DNA of 7,810 bases. Source: Coriobacteriia bacterium. Its GTDB lineage: Bacteria > Actinomycetota > Coriobacteriia > Anaerosomatales > JAHIQC01. Under the pieces are notes generated by a model that was not told the DNA's origin, searched no databases, and saw only the letters and a list, made by a program, of their open reading frames with translations. Shown here piece after piece: positions 1 to 5,356 of the stretch. Numbering within the stretch: position 1 is the first letter of the stretch; each line of letters begins with the position of its first letter. The position numbers and the translations under genes were made by a program. Where the stretch lies: contig JAURYZ010000227.1 of NCBI GenBank assembly GCA_030653635.1, positions 1 through 7,810 on the forward strand. Direction: 5' to 3'.

Positions 1-291
1 TTCCTCGGCATCTATGGCTATACGGGGTATTCCGCGTCCAAGTTCGCGACGATGGGCTTCACCGAAGCGTTGCGGTTTGAAATGAAGCCCGCAGGCGTGC
101 AGGTGCACGTGGTGTGCCCACCGGACACCGACACACCGGCGCTGGACTATGAGAAGACCATAAGGCCGCCTGAGACCGATGCGATCGCTGGCGGCATCAA
201 GGCTATCCCGCCGTCGCAGGTGGCAGAGGCGATCGTGCGGGGTGTGAGCCGAGGAAAGTACTACATCATCCCGGACGCTTTGAGCCGCTAG
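1..291 (+). CDS. Short-chain dehydrogenase/reductase, C-terminal part (5' end outside window)
   Basis: This is an NAD(P)-dependent oxidoreductase of the classical SDR fold, open at the left edge, read in frame 1. The catalytic Tyr and Lys lie in YSASK at codons 10-14. They are followed by the helix FATMGFTEALRFEMKPAG and the family-typical VHVVCPPDTDTPAL. PPDTDTP followed by a KTIRPPET-like stretch is characteristic of 3-ketodihydrosphingosine reductases and their bacterial relatives, so a lipid or long-chain keto substrate is plausible but not shown. The reading frame meets TAG at 289-291 directly after DALSR. The same frame then continues with a tail that looks like the normal end of this family, so the protein is probably truncated, the gene broken, or the base miscalled. 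It is the neighbour upstream of the hem cluster, with its own codirectional orientation; a functional link to heme is not evident. Confidence 0.85.
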   Translation, partial: FLGIYGYTGYSASKFATMGFTEALRFEMKPAGVQVHVVCPPDTDTPALDYEKTIRPPETDAIAGGIKAIPPSQVAEAIVRGVSRGKYYIIPDALSR

Positions 292-378
292 TACTTCAGG
301 CTCAAGGGTCTTTTGCCCGAGGTGTTCTTCATGATTGTTGACGGGGATATCGCCAAGGCGCGCCGCGTCGGTAAGTGA
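292..378 (+). pseudogene. In-frame continuation of the SDR after an internal TAG
   Basis: After TAG the same frame stays open for 28 codons to TGA at 376-378. It encodes YFRLKGLLPEVFFMIVDGD followed by IAKARRVGK. Long-chain SDRs of the 3-ketodihydrosphingosine reductase group usually end in such a hydrophobic segment followed by an aspartate and a basic tail. The tail has no start codon or ribosome binding site of its own at its head. The simplest reading is a nonsense change (for example TGG or TTG to TAG) or a sequencing error in an otherwise intact gene. Readthrough of the amber codon is possible but unsupported. Confidence 0.6.
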
Positions 379-410
379 GTCGGACTGGGCGCTTCGGGTA
401 GGTATGGAAA

Positions 411-440
411 TTGCCCCTGAAGCTGGCCAGATGGTAGAAT
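411..440 (+). promoter_or_regulatory. Predicted promoter of the hem operon
   Basis: TTGCCC at 411-416 and TAGAAT at 435-440 are separated by 18 bp. A TG one base upstream of the -10 hexamer (432-433) makes it an extended -10. The predicted start of transcription is near G445 or G447, giving a leader of about 125 nt before hemA. This is the best sigma-70-like site in the gap between the SDR gene and hemA. It is a pattern match only. Confidence 0.55.
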
Positions 441-445
441 GACCG

Positions 446-553
446 TGTTCAGGCAACGTGCAGAAGGTGTGTGTCTTCTTTATGCGCTGTATACCATATC
501 GCCCTCGCCGGGCCTGCTTGCCTGAACAACACGCACCGCTCCGGCGAGGGCGA
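446..553 (+). promoter_or_regulatory. Structured hemA leader RNA, possible pseudoknot or two-state switch
   Basis: Two long perfect complementarities cross each other. Stem A pairs TGTTCAGGCAA (446-456) with TTGCCTGAACA (518-528), 11 bp. Stem B pairs TCGCCCTCGCCGG (499-511) with CCGGCGAGGGCGA (541-553), 13 bp. The left arm of B lies inside A and the right arm of A lies inside the loop of B. They must therefore form an H-type pseudoknot or be mutually exclusive folds. The intervening loops (457-498, 512-517, 529-540) are long enough for a pseudoknot. A third pairing, GGTGTGTGT (466-474) with ACACGCACC (529-537), 9 bp with one G-U, would be a further alternative. Small hairpins 462-466/475-479 and 481-484/495-498 fit inside loop 1. 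The 5' arm of A begins at the predicted transcription start. No T-run follows B, so control of translation or RNA stability is more likely than termination. I recognise no known riboswitch class here. Confidence 0.5.
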
Positions 554-570
554 CCCTTATTGGATACCGC

Positions 571-1953
571 ATGCATCTGACCGTGGTTGGGCTCAGTCAC
601 AAGACTGCGCCTATTGAGATACGCGAGAAGCTGACCTTCCCGGCGAACCGCCAGGAGGAGTCGCTCGCTATCCTGACCTCATCTGGGGATGTCGTTGAAG
701 CCGTCATCGTCTCAACGTGCAACCGCACTGAGATCTATGCGGTCACGGCTGCGGGCTCAGATGGCTCATCGGCCATCATCGACTTCATGTGCGAGTATCA
801 CGACCTGGATCGCCATGACCTGATTCGCTACCTGTATATCAAGGAGGGCGAGGCGGTCGTACACCACCTTTTTCGCGTGGTCGCTTCGCTCGATTCCATG
901 GTTATCGGTGAGGCGCAGATCTTAGGTCAGGTCAAAGAGGCCTATAAACTCGGATTTGAGCACAGCGCGACCGGCCGCATCTTTAACCGGCTGTTCCGCC
1001 AAAGCTTCGAGGTCGGCAAGCGCGTGCGCACCGAGACGGCCATAGGCGAGTCGGCTGTGTCGATCAGCTACGCCGCGGTCGAGCTGGCCAAGAAGGTCTT
1101 CGACACGCTTGAGGGTCGCACCGTTCTAGTCGTCGGTGCCGGCAAAATGAGCGAGCTTACGGCCAAGCACCTGTGCAGCAATGGTGTGTGTAACGTGCTC
1201 GTGACCAACAGGACCTTCGAGCGCGCCGAGGAGCTCGCGGCTCGCTTCGATGGCACCGCGATCCCGTACGAAGAGCTCTACGTACGCATGGCCGACGCGG
1301 ACATCGTTATCTCGTCGACCGCCGCAACCCAGTACGTCATCACGAAAGACGAGGTCGCCGCTGCGCTTAAGGGTCGCCGGGGCAAGCCGCTGTTCTTTAT
1401 CGACATTGCCGTTCCGCGCGATATTGACCCAGCTGTCAACTCGCTTCCGGACGTGTTCCTGTACGACATCGACAGTCTTAACGGCGTGGTCGAGTCCAAC
1501 CTAGACGAGCGTATGCGCGAGGCCGAGAGGGCAGAGCACATCATCGGCGACGAGATGGGCGAGTTCGAGCGTTGGCTTGAGTCCATGGAAATCGTGCCGA
1601 CCGTCGCGGCGATGCGTGCGAAGGCCGACGCGATTCGCGCGGCCGAACTTGAGAAAGCCATGAAGCGCCTCAGCGGGCTTTCCGAAAAAGAGCTGCAGAC
1701 CATCGAGATGCTCACCACGTCGATCGTGAACAAGATGCTCCACGGACCCACGAGCCGCCTCAAGAACGTCGCAGGAGAGCGCTACGGCATCGCGTATGTC
1801 GAGGCGGCGCGCTACCTGTGGGGATTGGATACCAATCCCGAAGGAAAGAACCCGCACGGCGGATTGCTCAAGACACTCCTCGGCAGGGCGAAAAGGCCCG
1901 TCGATGAAGCTCAGCGCGATGACATGGAGATGGGAGACACCCTTGGCTGCTAG
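571..1953 (+). CDS. hemA: Glutamyl-tRNA reductase
   Basis: This enzyme reduces glutamyl-tRNA(Glu) to glutamate-1-semialdehyde with NADPH, the first committed step of the C5 route to 5-aminolevulinate, in the cytosol. The 460-residue protein starts with the canonical MHLTVVGLSHKTAPIEIREK. It has the catalytic Cys50 in STCNRTEIY, the conserved His99 followed by LFRVVASLDSMVIGE and QILGQVKEAY, the NADPH-binding VVGAGKM (Gly189-Met193), and the long spinal helix plus C-terminal dimerisation region. It is somewhat longer than the usual 410-450 residues because of a polar tail after about residue 430 ending in Cys. The ATG is chosen because the family motif begins directly after it. No good Shine-Dalgarno is visible; only a weak TTGGA lies nearby, and the purine-rich GGCGAGGG (543-550) lies inside leader stem B. 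It heads the hem cluster and overlaps hemC by 11 nt. Confidence 0.97.
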   Translation: MHLTVVGLSHKTAPIEIREKLTFPANRQEESLAILTSSGDVVEAVIVSTCNRTEIYAVTAAGSDGSSAIIDFMCEYHDLDRHDLIRYLYIKEGEAVVHHLFRVVASLDSMVIGEAQILGQVKEAYKLGFEHSATGRIFNRLFRQSFEVGKRVRTETAIGESAVSISYAAVELAKKVFDTLEGRTVLVVGAGKMSELTAKHLCSNGVCNVLVTNRTFERAEELAARFDGTAIPYEELYVRMADADIVISSTAATQYVITKDEVAAALKGRRGKPLFFIDIAVPRDIDPAVNSLPDVFLYDIDSLNGVVESNLDERMREAERAEHIIGDEMGEFERWLESMEIVPTVAAMRAKADAIRAAELEKAMKRLSGLSEKELQTIEMLTTSIVNKMLHGPTSRLKNVAGERYGIAYVEAARYLWGLDTNPEGKNPHGGLLKTLLGRAKRPVDEAQRDDMEMGDTLGC

Positions 1954-2911
1954 CCGCGACAAGCTCACGATCGGGACCCGGGGAAGCAAGCTTGCCCTGT
2001 GGCAGTCCGAGTACATCAAGTCCAAGGTCGAACAGATCTCAGGGCTGCCGGTCGAGCTTACGATCATCAAGACCACCGGCGACAAGATCTTGGACGTGCC
2101 TCTAGCCAAGGTCGGCGGCAAGGGGCTGTTCACCAAGGAGCTCGAGGTTGAGCTCTTGGCGGGCACGGTCGATTTGTGCGTGCACTCGATGAAGGATGTG
2201 CCCACCGAGCTTCCCGAGGGCCTGTTCATCGCGGCTATGCCAGAGCGCGTCGACCCACGCGATGCGATCGTGAGCGGCGCTGGTTTCGATCTGGACTCGC
2301 TGCCGCAAGGCGCTCGTATGGGCACTTCGAGCCTGCGTCGTGTCGCGCAGGTGCGTGCGCTGCGTCCCGACCTTGAGATCGTCGACATACGAGGTAACCT
2401 CGATACTCGCATGCGCAAGGCCGAGAACGGCGAGGTCGACGCGGTCATTTTGGCCGCCGCTGGAATCACCCGCATGGGCTGGGCTGATCGCATCACCCAC
2501 TACATCTCCACGGAGCAGATGATTTCTGCCGTGGGACAGGGCGCCATCGGCATCGAGATTCGCGAGGACGACGAGTTCATGCGGCATGTCATGGAGGCCA
2601 TCGGCCATCCGGAGACCATGGAGTGCGTCACAGCAGAGCGCATCGTGATGCGCATGCTCGATGGCGGCTGCCAGGTGCCCATTGGCGCGTACTGCCGCTA
2701 TGAGGGCGACAAGCTCGTGATGGATGCGATGGTCGGCTCGGTGGATGGCACCATCATCCTTCGTGACCGGCTGGAGGGTGCGGCAGACGATCCGGTCGGC
2801 CTAGGGCAGGAAATGGTGCTGCGCCTCAAGGAGCTTGGCGCGGTCGAGATTCTGGCCGCTGTTCGCGCAGCCGCTGATGAAGGTGGCGTCGACAAGCTTC
2901 TCGAGACCTAA
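1943..2911 (+). CDS. hemC: Porphobilinogen deaminase (hydroxymethylbilane synthase)
   Basis: This enzyme polymerises four porphobilinogen molecules into hydroxymethylbilane in the cytosol. The frame contains DKLTIGTRGSKLALWQ at the N terminus and HSMKDVP with the catalytic Asp85. It also has the arginine-rich GTSSLRRVAQ and DIRGNLDTRMRK, and DGGCQVPIGAYC, whose Cys243 should carry the dipyrromethane cofactor. I choose TTG at 1943 as the start, giving 322 residues (family about 300-320). GGGAG at 1932-1936 sits 6 nt before it, and homology begins within a few residues. The in-frame ATGs at 1904 and 1919 lack spacing to a ribosome site and would add unconserved residues. The start lies inside the end of hemA, an 11-nt overlap that suggests translational coupling. 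The next gene, hemD, acts on its product. Confidence 0.95.
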   Translation: MAASRDKLTIGTRGSKLALWQSEYIKSKVEQISGLPVELTIIKTTGDKILDVPLAKVGGKGLFTKELEVELLAGTVDLCVHSMKDVPTELPEGLFIAAMPERVDPRDAIVSGAGFDLDSLPQGARMGTSSLRRVAQVRALRPDLEIVDIRGNLDTRMRKAENGEVDAVILAAAGITRMGWADRITHYISTEQMISAVGQGAIGIEIREDDEFMRHVMEAIGHPETMECVTAERIVMRMLDGGCQVPIGAYCRYEGDKLVMDAMVGSVDGTIILRDRLEGAADDPVGLGQEMVLRLKELGAVEILAAVRAAADEGGVDKLLET

Positions 2912-2932
2912 GAGACCGCATTCGGAGGTCGA

Positions 2933-3736
2933 ATGGCACAGGCGTCATCCACACACGACCAGCCGCTTGCGGGCCGCACCATTCTCGTGACGCGTGCCAA
3001 TCACCAGTCTCGCGCCTTAAGTGAGCCATTGCGCGCTTTGGGCGCCACCGTGATTGCCGCTCCCGTGATCGCGATTGTGGATCCCGAGGACACGGGTGTG
3101 ATCGAGGATGCCGTCGCCGCTCTATCGACGTACGACTGGGTGGTTCTCACCTCGGTGAACGCGGTTGAGAGATTCACCAAGCATTTTCCGCCCTTTACGG
3201 ATGTAGGAATGGCATTTCGGAAGGTGAAGGTCGCGGTCGTGGGTACTGCGACCGCGCGCGCTTTGGAGAAGATTGGCGTGTGCGTGGATCTCGTACCAGA
3301 TGAGTTTTGCGCCGAGGGTCTAATCGAGGCATTTCGCGAGCTGGGCGCAGGGCCGGGCTGGCGCATTCTCGTTCCCCGGGCACTTGAGGCGCGCGAGGTG
3401 CTTCCCGAGACCCTGCGGGGGCTCGGCTGCTCGGTCGACGTGGTGCCGGTCTATCGTACCGTTGCCGCGACTCCAAAGCCTCATGTCGCCCAGTTGCTCG
3501 CGAGCGGTGCTGTGGATGTCGTGACGTTTACGAGCCCGTCGACCGTGCGGCATTTTTCGCAGTTTCTGTCGGATGCGGGAGTGGACTTTTCGGCGGTCAT
3601 GTCGGGCATCAACTTGGCCAGTATCGGCCCAGTGACCACCGACGCACTGCGAGATGCCGGGTTCACGGTGAGCATCGAGGCCGAGCCTTCGACCATCGAA
3701 GCGCTCGTAGGGGCTATCGTTCGGATGTATCACTAG
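2933..3736 (+). CDS. hemD: Uroporphyrinogen III synthase
   Basis: This enzyme cyclises hydroxymethylbilane to uroporphyrinogen III with inversion of ring D. The 267-residue protein shows the two alternating alpha/beta halves of the poorly conserved HemD family. These are ILVTRANHQSRALSEPLRALG at the start, then WVVLTSVNAVERF and VAVVGTATARALEKIGV. The second half has ILVPRALEAREVLPETLRGLG, the swap element VVPVYRT, DVVTFTSPSTVRHFSQFL, and ASIGPVTTDALRDAGF near the end. GGAGG at 2924-2928, 4 nt before ATG, fixes the start. It lies 21 nt after hemC, in the same transcription unit. It is a free-standing HemD. Many anaerobes fuse it to the methyltransferase CobA/SUMT, and no such methyltransferase domain or gene is present here, so siroheme synthesis must be encoded elsewhere. 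Confidence 0.94.
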   Translation: MAQASSTHDQPLAGRTILVTRANHQSRALSEPLRALGATVIAAPVIAIVDPEDTGVIEDAVAALSTYDWVVLTSVNAVERFTKHFPPFTDVGMAFRKVKVAVVGTATARALEKIGVCVDLVPDEFCAEGLIEAFRELGAGPGWRILVPRALEAREVLPETLRGLGCSVDVVPVYRTVAATPKPHVAQLLASGAVDVVTFTSPSTVRHFSQFLSDAGVDFSAVMSGINLASIGPVTTDALRDAGFTVSIEAEPSTIEALVGAIVRMYH

Positions 3737-3743
3737 GTCGTCA

Positions 3744-3772
3744 TTGACAATCTGCAAATCGGTCGGCATCCT
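3744..3772 (+). promoter_or_regulatory. Possible promoter for tRNA-Ala
   Basis: A perfect TTGACA lies at 3744-3749, just after the hemD stop. A 17-bp spacer leads to CATCCT at 3767-3772, a weak -10 match; CTATTG or TATTGA a few bases on are alternatives with poorer spacing. The predicted start near 3779 leaves a short 5' leader before the tRNA. The -35 is convincing and the -10 is not. Confidence 0.4.
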
Positions 3773-3782
3773 ATTGAATGCT

Positions 3783-3798
3783 CTGCGGCCTGCCGCAG
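3783..3798 (+). other. Small hairpin between hemD and tRNA-Ala
   Basis: CTGCGG (3783-3788) pairs with CCGCAG (3793-3798) around a CCTG loop. There is no downstream T-run, so it does not look like a complete intrinsic terminator for hemD. It would sit in the 5' leader of the tRNA precursor if the TTGACA promoter is used. Confidence 0.35.
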
Positions 3799-3809
3799 CT
3801 GCACCAATC

Positions 3810-3885
3810 GGGGACGTGGCTCAGTTGGGAGAGCGCTGCCTTCGCAAGGCAGAGGTCGGGAGTTCGAATCTCCTCGTCTCCACCA
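3810..3885 (+). tRNA. tRNA-Ala (anticodon CGC)
   Basis: This is a full cloverleaf of 76 nt with encoded CCA. The acceptor GGGGACG (3810-3816) pairs with CGTCTCC (3875-3881) and includes the G3-U70 wobble that is the main alanine identity element. The D arm has GCTC/GAGC. The anticodon stem CTGCC/GGCAG frames the loop TTCGCAA, with anticodon CGC at 3843-3845, reading GCG. The T arm is GGGAG-TTCGAAT-CTCCT. The discriminator A is at 3882 and CCA at 3883-3885. It sits between hemD and the second half of the hem cluster. The tRNA that feeds HemA is tRNA-Glu, so this gene is not a direct pathway partner. Confidence 0.96.
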
Positions 3886-3895
3886 CAGGACTTAT

Positions 3896-3928
3896 GTCGA
3901 GGCGGCCTGCACTTAAGGACGCCTCGAC
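3896..3928 (+). terminator. 9-bp hairpin after tRNA-Ala, possible terminator or processing signal
   Basis: GTCGAGGCG (3896-3904) pairs perfectly with CGCCTCGAC (3920-3928) around a 15-nt loop. It begins 11 nt after the CCA end. Only two T residues follow, so intrinsic termination would be weak. It could instead be a processing or stability element if the tRNA is cotranscribed with hemB. Confidence 0.35.
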
Positions 3929-3944
3929 TTGCATCCAAAAGAAG

Positions 3945-3960
3945 GCGCCCCGCCGGGCGC
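3945..3960 (+). other. GC-rich hairpin upstream of the small membrane protein
   Basis: GCGCCC (3945-3950) pairs with GGGCGC (3955-3960) around a CGCC tetraloop. It lies 10 nt before the Shine-Dalgarno at 3971-3977. No T-run follows. Its role is unknown. Confidence 0.35.
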
Positions 3961-3970
3961 AACGACATCA

Positions 3971-3995
3971 AAGGGAGAATCATATGGTTACTTAA
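3971..3995 (+). promoter_or_regulatory. Strong ribosome binding site with ATG leading to a stop at codon 4
   Basis: AAGGGAG (3971-3977) lies 6 nt before ATG at 3984, one of the best ribosome sites in the window. The frame reads Met-Val-Thr and then TAA at 3993-3995. It then continues without another stop into the small membrane protein, in the same frame. Either this ATG is the true start of that gene and the TAA is a nonsense change or miscall, or it is a three-codon leader peptide whose termination feeds reinitiation. Confidence 0.5.
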
Positions 3996-4037
3996 GAAGC
4001 AGTACCGAGCGGCTTTGACGCGATATTCCAAAAGGTC

Positions 4038-4247
4038 GTGTATTACGCAGGCCCGATCCTTCAGATATCGCTGTGGATCGTCATGATGGTCGCTGCAATC
4101 TACGCGGTCGTGCTGTTCAAGCGCCTTGTCGACTTCCAGACGGGTGCCAAGAAGGCTGCCGAGACTGACGCGGTCGCGCCTGAAGCTGACAAGACCAAGA
4201 AGGACAAGAAGTCCGACGCGATCCGAGTCGAGGATTTCGTCGAGTAG
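4038..4247 (+). CDS. Small single-pass membrane protein of unknown function
   Basis: I do not recognise this protein. From GTG at 4038 it has 69 residues. One hydrophobic helix runs from about residue 5 to 27 (GPILQISLWIVMMVAAIYAV), followed by FKRLVDF and a charged tail rich in Lys, Asp, Ala and Glu that ends RVEDFVE. Charge distribution suggests the tail is cytoplasmic. The GTG has AAAAGG only 2 nt upstream, which is too close. The frame extends back with plausible protein sequence (EAVPSGFDAIFQKVVYYAG) to an excellent ribosome site and ATG at 3984, but a TAA at 3993-3995 interrupts it. Reading through would give 87 residues. It lies 59 nt before hemB, between a tRNA and hemB, so a link to heme enzymes or membrane tethering is only a guess. 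Confidence 0.6.
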   Translation: MYYAGPILQISLWIVMMVAAIYAVVLFKRLVDFQTGAKKAAETDAVAPEADKTKKDKKSDAIRVEDFVE

Positions 4248-4306
4248 CACTCCCGGCGTCCGCTTCCTCGGCGGAGCCATAGGAATCGAAGCACTTGGAG
4301 GCACCC

Positions 4307-5287
4307 ATGCACTTCCCGACGTATCGTCCACGCCGCCTGCGCGGCCATGAGACTCTGCGCGCGATGGTTCGCGAGACCCAGCTTTCGGCCACCGACTTGA
4401 TCTACCCGCTGTTCATCGAGTTCGGCGAAGGCGTGCGACGCGAGGTTGCCTCCATGCCCGGAGTCTTCGGCATCTCACTTGACCAGCTGCCGGCGGAGAT
4501 CGATGAACTGAGGGCACTGGGTGTTCCCGCAGTCATCCTTTTCGGCCTGCCGGAGAGCAAGGACGATGCTGGAACCGGTGGATATGCCGAGGATGGCATC
4601 GTCCAGCAGGCGATATGCGCCATCAAGGCTCACGACCCCGAGTTCTACGTGATCACCGACGTGTGCATGTGCGAGTACACCTCGCACGGGCACTGCGGCA
4701 TCATCGATGACGCCGGTCGCGTGTTGAACGACGTGTCGCTCGAGCTGCTCGCCCAGACCGCTGTCAGCCACGCTGAGGCGGGTGCTGACATGGTCGCTCC
4801 CAGCGACATGAGGGACGGCCGCGTGGCGGCCATTCGCTCTGCGTTGGATTCCGAAGGTTACGTCGACGTTCCGATTATGGCCTATGCGGCCAAGTACGCG
4901 AGCGCCTACTACGGGCCGTTTCGCGATGCGGCGGATAGTGCGCCGGCTTTTGGCGATAGGCGCGCATATCAGATGGACCCGGCCAACGGCCAGGAGGCCC
5001 TGCGCGAAGTCGCGCTCGATATCGACGAGGGCTGCGACATCGTGATGGTCAAACCTGCGCTCGCCTACATGGATATCATCCGGCGAGTCAAAGATGAGTT
5101 CGGCTATCCGACCGCCGCATACAACGTCAGCGGCGAGTACGCGATGGTCAAGGCCGCAGCCGCTAACGGGTGGATCGACGAGAAGAGAGTCGTGTTGGAG
5201 ACGCTGCTCGGATTCAAGCGGGCTGGCGCCGATCTCATTCTCACCTACCACGCCAAAGACGCGGCGCGCTGGCTTGCCGAGGACTAG
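4307..5287 (+). CDS. hemB: Porphobilinogen synthase (delta-aminolevulinic acid dehydratase)
   Basis: This enzyme condenses two 5-aminolevulinate molecules to porphobilinogen in the cytosol, as a homo-octamer in this family. The 326-residue protein has the N-terminal [18 protein letters not shown]. It carries the zinc-site signature [14 protein letters not shown], with Cys120, Cys122 and Cys130, so it belongs to the zinc-dependent type. The first active-site Lys196 is in [17 protein letters not shown], and the Schiff-base Lys249 is in [17 protein letters not shown]. The end has the conserved [14 protein letters not shown] and [22 protein letters not shown] at 4307 is chosen because GGAGG (4297-4301) sits 5 nt before it and homology starts there. 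It follows the small membrane gene and is followed 69 nt later by ahbD. hemL, a common neighbour, is absent. Confidence 0.97.
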   Translation: MHFPTYRPRRLRGHETLRAMVRETQLSATDLIYPLFIEFGEGVRREVASMPGVFGISLDQLPAEIDELRALGVPAVILFGLPESKDDAGTGGYAEDGIVQQAICAIKAHDPEFYVITDVCMCEYTSHGHCGIIDDAGRVLNDVSLELLAQTAVSHAEAGADMVAPSDMRDGRVAAIRSALDSEGYVDVPIMAYAAKYASAYYGPFRDAADSAPAFGDRRAYQMDPANGQEALREVALDIDEGCDIVMVKPALAYMDIIRRVKDEFGYPTAAYNVSGEYAMVKAAAANGWIDEKRVVLETLLGFKRAGADLILTYHAKDAARWLAED

Positions 5288-5356
5288 ACCACGACTGGCA
5301 CGGCGGTCGCTCCGATCGGTGGATGACGCAAACGACACACGAAGGGCTCAAGCTCA

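Noticed and set aside
499..560. Intrinsic terminator or attenuator formed by the 13-bp stem in the hemA leader
   Set aside because: The stem is strong but is followed by CCCTTATTGG, without a T-run.
446..570. Cobalamin riboswitch or other known riboswitch in the hemA leader
   Set aside because: I see no B12-box-like sequence or other core I could assign to a known class. Only the pairings are supported.
1796..1942. Upstream in-frame start codons for hemC, beginning inside hemA
   Set aside because: The extra residues are not HemC-like and the ribosome site is correctly spaced only for TTG at 1943.
1936..1953. Heme regulatory (Cys-Pro) motif at the C terminus of HemA
   Set aside because: The protein ends in Gly-Cys with no following proline, so the motif is absent. 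A terminal cysteine alone does not support heme binding.
1501..2496. Long minus-strand open frame of 331 codons opposite hemA and hemC
   Set aside because: It crosses two clear genes on the other strand, and its Arg/Ser/Pro-rich, low-complexity translation is typical of a shadow frame.
3810..3885. tRNA 3' end as an integration (att) site for a mobile element
   Set aside because: There is no integrase, no repeated copy of the tRNA 3' end in the window, and the flanking genes are housekeeping.
4295..4306. TTG at 4295 as the hemB start
   Set aside because: It overlaps the GGAGG that serves ATG 4307, and homology begins at the ATG.
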